A stretch of 58,327 nt of DNA from Bacillota bacterium (GTDB lineage Bacteria > Bacillota > Clostridia > Acetivibrionales > JAFADI01): NCBI GenBank assembly GCA_023424965.1, contig JAFADI010000213.1:1-58327 (forward strand), written 5' to 3'. The notes under the pieces were generated by a model. The model was given only the letters and a program-made list of their open reading frames with translations, did no database searches and was not told the origin of the DNA. Positions 56,986 to 58,327 of the stretch are shown here, one piece after another (positions within the stretch are counted from its first letter, which is position 1; each line of letters starts with the position of its first letter). The position numbers and the translations under genes were made by a program.

Positions 56986-57762
56986 ATGAAGCAACAGATA
57001 CGGGTGACACTGATTTCAAACGCAGGTGTGCTGCTGGAGTTTAACGGCAGAAAGATCCTGATCGACGGGTTGTACCATTCGGGGGTGCCTTATTTCGGCA
57101 ATGCCCCCTCTGAGATGAAGCAAAAAATAGTACAGGGTGCTCCACCCTTTGATAATATAGAGCTTTTGCTTTTTACCCACGACCATTCCGATCATTTTGA
57201 GGCTGTAAGTACGGCGGAGTTTATGAGGAATCACAAGGATGCCTGCCTGGTGTCCACCGAGGATGTAATTAAAAAAATCCCCGCAGATTTGCGGCAGACA
57301 GGAGGCCAAAGGCTCATAAAATTAAATCCCGGCCTGGGCTGTACCGAAAGCATCCGGGTAAAAGGCATTGACCTTGAGGCAATTTCCTTAAAGCACACGG
57401 GAAGAGAATTTGAAGATGTTAAAAATCTTGGATTTGTGATAACCTCGGATGGAAAGACTATTCTACATGTGGGGGATGCAGGCCAGACAAAAGAGAACTA
57501 TGGGCCTTTGAACCTGGCCCGTAAAAATATCGATCTGCTTTTGGTCCCTTTTCCCTATATCAGCACGCTTACGGGACGGCAGGTAATTGAGAAGTATATC
57601 CGGCCGGAAACCATCGGAGTAATACACCTTCCGGCAAGGGAATCTGACGGCGAAGGCTGGAGGGAAGCGGCAAAGAAAAGCTATTTCAAGGTGAAGGACA
57701 GTTTTGCGGAGACATTTTTCCTTGAAGAGGCAGGGCAATCCATTGATATAGCAGAACTTTGA
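56986..57762 (+). CDS. MBL-fold metal-dependent hydrolase
   Basis: 258 residues. Metallo-beta-lactamase-fold motifs: NAGVLLEFNGRKILIDGLYHSG, THDHSDHF (metal site), ISLKHTGREFEDVKNLGF with the next His, HVGDAGQTKENYG with the bridging Asp, and GVIHLPARESDGEGW with the last His. Resembles UlaG-like or general 'beta-lactamase domain' hydrolases; substrate unknown. GTAGGGAGGGTG before ATG. No signal peptide. Confidence 0.88.
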   Translation: MKQQIRVTLISNAGVLLEFNGRKILIDGLYHSGVPYFGNAPSEMKQKIVQGAPPFDNIELLLFTHDHSDHFEAVSTAEFMRNHKDACLVSTEDVIKKIPADLRQTGGQRLIKLNPGLGCTESIRVKGIDLEAISLKHTGREFEDVKNLGFVITSDGKTILHVGDAGQTKENYGPLNLARKNIDLLLVPFPYISTLTGRQVIEKYIRPETIGVIHLPARESDGEGWREAAKKSYFKVKDSFAETFFLEEAGQSIDIAEL

Positions 57763-57890
57763 TAAGCAGGTAAAAGGCATTATTTATGGAGAAAAGGGAG
57801 GGTGCGTTGAAGCCTTTTGGGAATAAACAATGCCATTTTAACATAACACTAATAGATTGAGCGGGACGACTTGAAGAAAGGTTGAGTATC

Positions 57891-58327
57891 ATGACGGAAT
57901 ATTTTATCCGCACCATGAAGCCCGGTGAGCTTAAGGGCTTTTACAAACATATTACCAGGGACTTTCTCCCGGAGGAGCATGCGCCCTATGGAATTTTGCA
58001 CCGGCAGCTGCAAAACGGTGTGCAGGAAGGGCTGGTTTTTTGTGAAGGGACCCGGGAGCTTGCCTATGCAATTTGTGCGGCAAATGATCCCGGGGGTTTT
58101 GTGCTCATCAGCCTGCTGGCGGTGTTTCAAGACTGCCGTGGCAGGGGAATCGGCACTGAATTCATAAAAGCGCTGCAGCAAAAATATGAAAGCAAGCAGG
58201 GAATTGTGGTGGAGGTGGAACGGCCAGACCTGTCCCATACGCAGGAAGACCGCCTTGTCCGCCAGCAGCGGATAAGGTTTTATGAAAAGGCCGGATTTTA
58301 CCTTATACCCGGCATAGAGTATTCCAT
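57891..58327 (+). CDS. GNAT-family acetyltransferase (3' partial)
   Basis: The frame from ATG 57891 (MTEYFIRTMKPGELKGFYKH...) stays open to the end of the window, so the C-terminus is missing after ~145 residues. The acetyl-CoA loop is LLAVFQDCRGRGIGTEFIKAL, and RIRFYEKAGFYLIPGIEY is the typical late GNAT motif. GAAAGG lies nine bases upstream. Substrate unknown. Confidence 0.85.
   Translation, partial: MTEYFIRTMKPGELKGFYKHITRDFLPEEHAPYGILHRQLQNGVQEGLVFCEGTRELAYAICAANDPGGFVLISLLAVFQDCRGRGIGTEFIKALQQKYESKQGIVVEVERPDLSHTQEDRLVRQQRIRFYEKAGFYLIPGIEYS

Noticed and set aside
57925..58167. Short plus-strand open frame of 80 codons
   Set aside because: Out of frame with the GNAT gene that starts at 57891 and has the family motifs.
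1..58327. tRNA, rRNA, CRISPR arrays, insertion sequences, prophage genes or replication origin
   Set aside because: None seen on either strand; the repeats found are single palindromes or hairpin runs, not spaced direct repeats or transposases.

Overview
The window reads as chromosomal DNA of an anaerobic, Gram-positive-type bacterium, most likely class Clostridia (Bacillota). The evidence is the combination of a selenium-type xanthine dehydrogenase, a flavo-diiron protein, rubrerythrin with a PerR-like regulator, rubredoxin-type oxidoreductases, FeoA/FeoB, SipW/TasA-type secretion, copper-amine-oxidase-like stalk repeats, strong AGGAGG ribosome sites and consensus -35/-10 promoters. I see no tRNA, rRNA, CRISPR array, insertion sequence or prophage. 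Both ends cut genes: a MarR-GNAT protein on the left and a GNAT acetyltransferase on the right.

Layout. 0-8.2 kb: a purine/molybdenum-hydroxylase block with a MocA-type nucleotidyltransferase carrying a ModE-like HTH, a fused selenium-type xanthine dehydrogenase, and a three-subunit molybdenum hydroxylase behind a structured leader. 8.3-9.5 kb: flavo-diiron protein (minus strand). 9.7-15.9 kb: secreted and surface genes, namely a stalk-domain protein, two TasA-like proteins (one with a CBM2-like tail), a SipW signal peptidase, a degenerate ABC ATPase, and a permease fused to a degenerate signal-peptidase domain. 15.9-22.4 kb: small regulators and membrane proteins, an FMN reductase, a cytosolic amylase and a KdpD-like sensor without a kinase. 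22.4-26.9 kb: molybdate uptake (molbindin, HTH/binding-protein regulator, modABC). 27.2-31.3 kb: rhodanese, CoA-disulfide reductase-rhodanese and Crp/Fnr regulator, then an unknown protein with a CBS-GGDEF protein. 31.4-35.3 kb: a yybP-ykoY manganese riboswitch before DedA, zinc-ribbon and P-type ATPase genes. 35.3-38.8 kb: PerR-like regulator, rubrerythrin, ferritin-like protein and a rubredoxin2-oxidoreductase. 38.8-44.4 kb: iron regulon (DtxR, feoA-feoA-feoB, Fur, small Cys-rich protein, DUF2325, flavodoxin, DUF3793). 44.6-48.7 kb: two HD-GYP proteins, a chemotaxis receptor and an unknown gene in the Fur regulon. 48.9-56.8 kb: a metal-ATPase supercluster. 57-58.3 kb: an MBL-fold hydrolase and a GNAT fragment.

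How it fits together. Molybdate import, molybdate sensing, cofactor maturation and molybdenum hydroxylases occur in one stretch. Oxygen and peroxide defence (flavo-diiron protein, rubrerythrin, ferritin, rubredoxin reductase) and iron supply (Fur, DtxR and PerR-type sites, all readable as palindromes) form a second theme.

Two parts look least described. The first is the SipW locus, where an ATPase lacking Walker A and B residues is paired with an ABC-type permease whose C-terminus is a signal-peptidase fold with Ser-to-Thr and His-to-Glu changes at the catalytic positions. The second is the cluster in which two P1B-like ATPases and three partner proteins all carry one cysteine-free SLPGR-type module. 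Several leader regions with mutually exclusive stems (before the three-subunit hydroxylase, before the TasA-like operon, before the second metal-ATPase unit) and a run of five hairpins at 56.8-57.0 kb are candidate RNA elements.
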